5,733 bases of DNA from CAXKXX01 sp964059975 (GTDB taxonomy: Bacteria > Pseudomonadota > Gammaproteobacteria > Enterobacterales > Enterobacteriaceae). The stretch lies in NCBI GenBank assembly GCA_964059975.1, contig CAXKXX010000011.1:1-5733 (forward strand). Reading direction: 5' to 3'. Each line of letters opens with the position of its first letter. Positions within the stretch are counted from its first letter, which is position 1. A program made the position numbers and the translations under genes. The notes beneath the pieces were generated by a model. The model did no database searches. It was not told where the DNA came from and worked only from the letters and a program-made list of their open reading frames with translations. Shown here in pieces: positions 5,382 through 5,733 of the stretch.

Positions 5382-5471
5382 TTATCTTAATGAGCCGCCT
5401 TGATATCCTAAAACCTTCTGATAATCAGGGGATCTAAGCAGTTTGATCAACGCGTCTTCGGTTGTCTTATT
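5382..5471 (-). other. Short open stretch, possible gene remnant
   Basis: The - strand is open for 29 codons between TAA stops at 5474-5472 and 5384-5382, and reads a protein-like stretch containing LIKLLRSPDYQKVLGYQGG. It faintly recalls the C-terminal helix of periplasmic-binding-like domains (L-LRSP-F---L--GY), but this is an impression, not an identification. There is no start or ribosome binding site. A second - strand frame is open from 5386 to 5282, as a frameshifted pseudogene would show. The higher G+C of 5391-5470 supports a former gene; chance remains possible. Confidence 0.15.
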
Positions 5472-5733
5472 TTATAAAAAAAAGCTTAAAATAGGTAAAA
5501 TAAGGATTAACTAAGTTTAAGAATTCTTTATCAGTAATCACAATAAACGAGACGTATCGTACTAGCTGAATACTACGAAGCATCAGTTTAACGCCAAAGT
5601 TTTAAAAATAGCTATCACGATAGACATGGATGCTGTACTAAGGTAGATTAGTTAAATAACAAGTAGAGCGTTCATACTAATGACGATATTGTTGCGGTGA
5701 TCTTCTACCTTTATAACAATCATGCAGCATCTT

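Larger units (their letters stand above)
4816..5733. other. Gene-free region upstream of tpiA
   Basis: No gene is recognised here. In E. coli the next genes are yiiQ, yiiR and fpr, and I saw no matching stretch. The part next to tpiA must hold its promoter; TATACT on the - strand at 4896-4891 is the best -10 candidate. Beyond it lie a tandem duplication and a cluster of inverted repeats (4977-5106), another hairpin at 5309-5331, and a GC-richer patch at 5391-5470 with 35 G or C of 80, which may be a gene fragment. The far end, 5480-5733, is AT-rich with nothing supportable; a gene could begin beyond the window. Confidence 0.7.

Overview
This window looks like chromosomal DNA of a gamma-proteobacterial, enterobacterial-type host-associated symbiont (Sodalis-allied or similar) whose genome is being reduced. 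Two proteins are easy to recognise, and both are close to the Escherichia coli enzymes as I remember them. They are 6-phosphofructokinase I (PfkA, + strand, 1925-2887) and triosephosphate isomerase (TpiA, - strand, 4034-4804). Both are full length with essentially intact active sites. Everything else, about 70% of the window (1734 of 5733 bases are coding), is AT-rich and broken by stops in all frames, and I recognise no gene in it. Intact core genes standing alone in long eroded spacers is typical of an intermediate stage of symbiont genome decay. The host or lineage cannot be named from this window.

Layout. Positions 1-1924 hold no recognisable gene, but contain a small GNRA-capped hairpin (21-44), a 34-nt near-continuous palindrome (178-211), a GC-rich island (about 371-440), two short tandem duplications (812-843 and 1180-1241), and two hairpins built on CTGAA/TTCAG before pfkA (1636-1700). 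pfkA follows with a good ribosome binding site. The 2888-4033 spacer is very AT-rich and carries several inverted repeats. tpiA is read convergently toward pfkA. Positions 4816-5733 carry the tpiA leader, a 19-bp tandem duplication and an unusual cluster of hairpins, with no recognisable gene.

The arrangement pfkA(+) ... tpiA(-) matches the ancestral enterobacterial order pfkA-sbp-cdh-tpiA, with sbp and cdh erased beyond visual recognition. Functionally the two survivors sit two steps apart in glycolysis. PfkA makes fructose 1,6-bisphosphate, aldolase (not in this window) splits it, and TpiA interconverts the two triose phosphates. The most interesting protein-level point is Tyr instead of His at PfkA position 250, in the fructose-6-phosphate pocket. 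I found no CRISPR array, tRNA, rRNA, insertion sequence, toxin-antitoxin pair or new multi-gene system.
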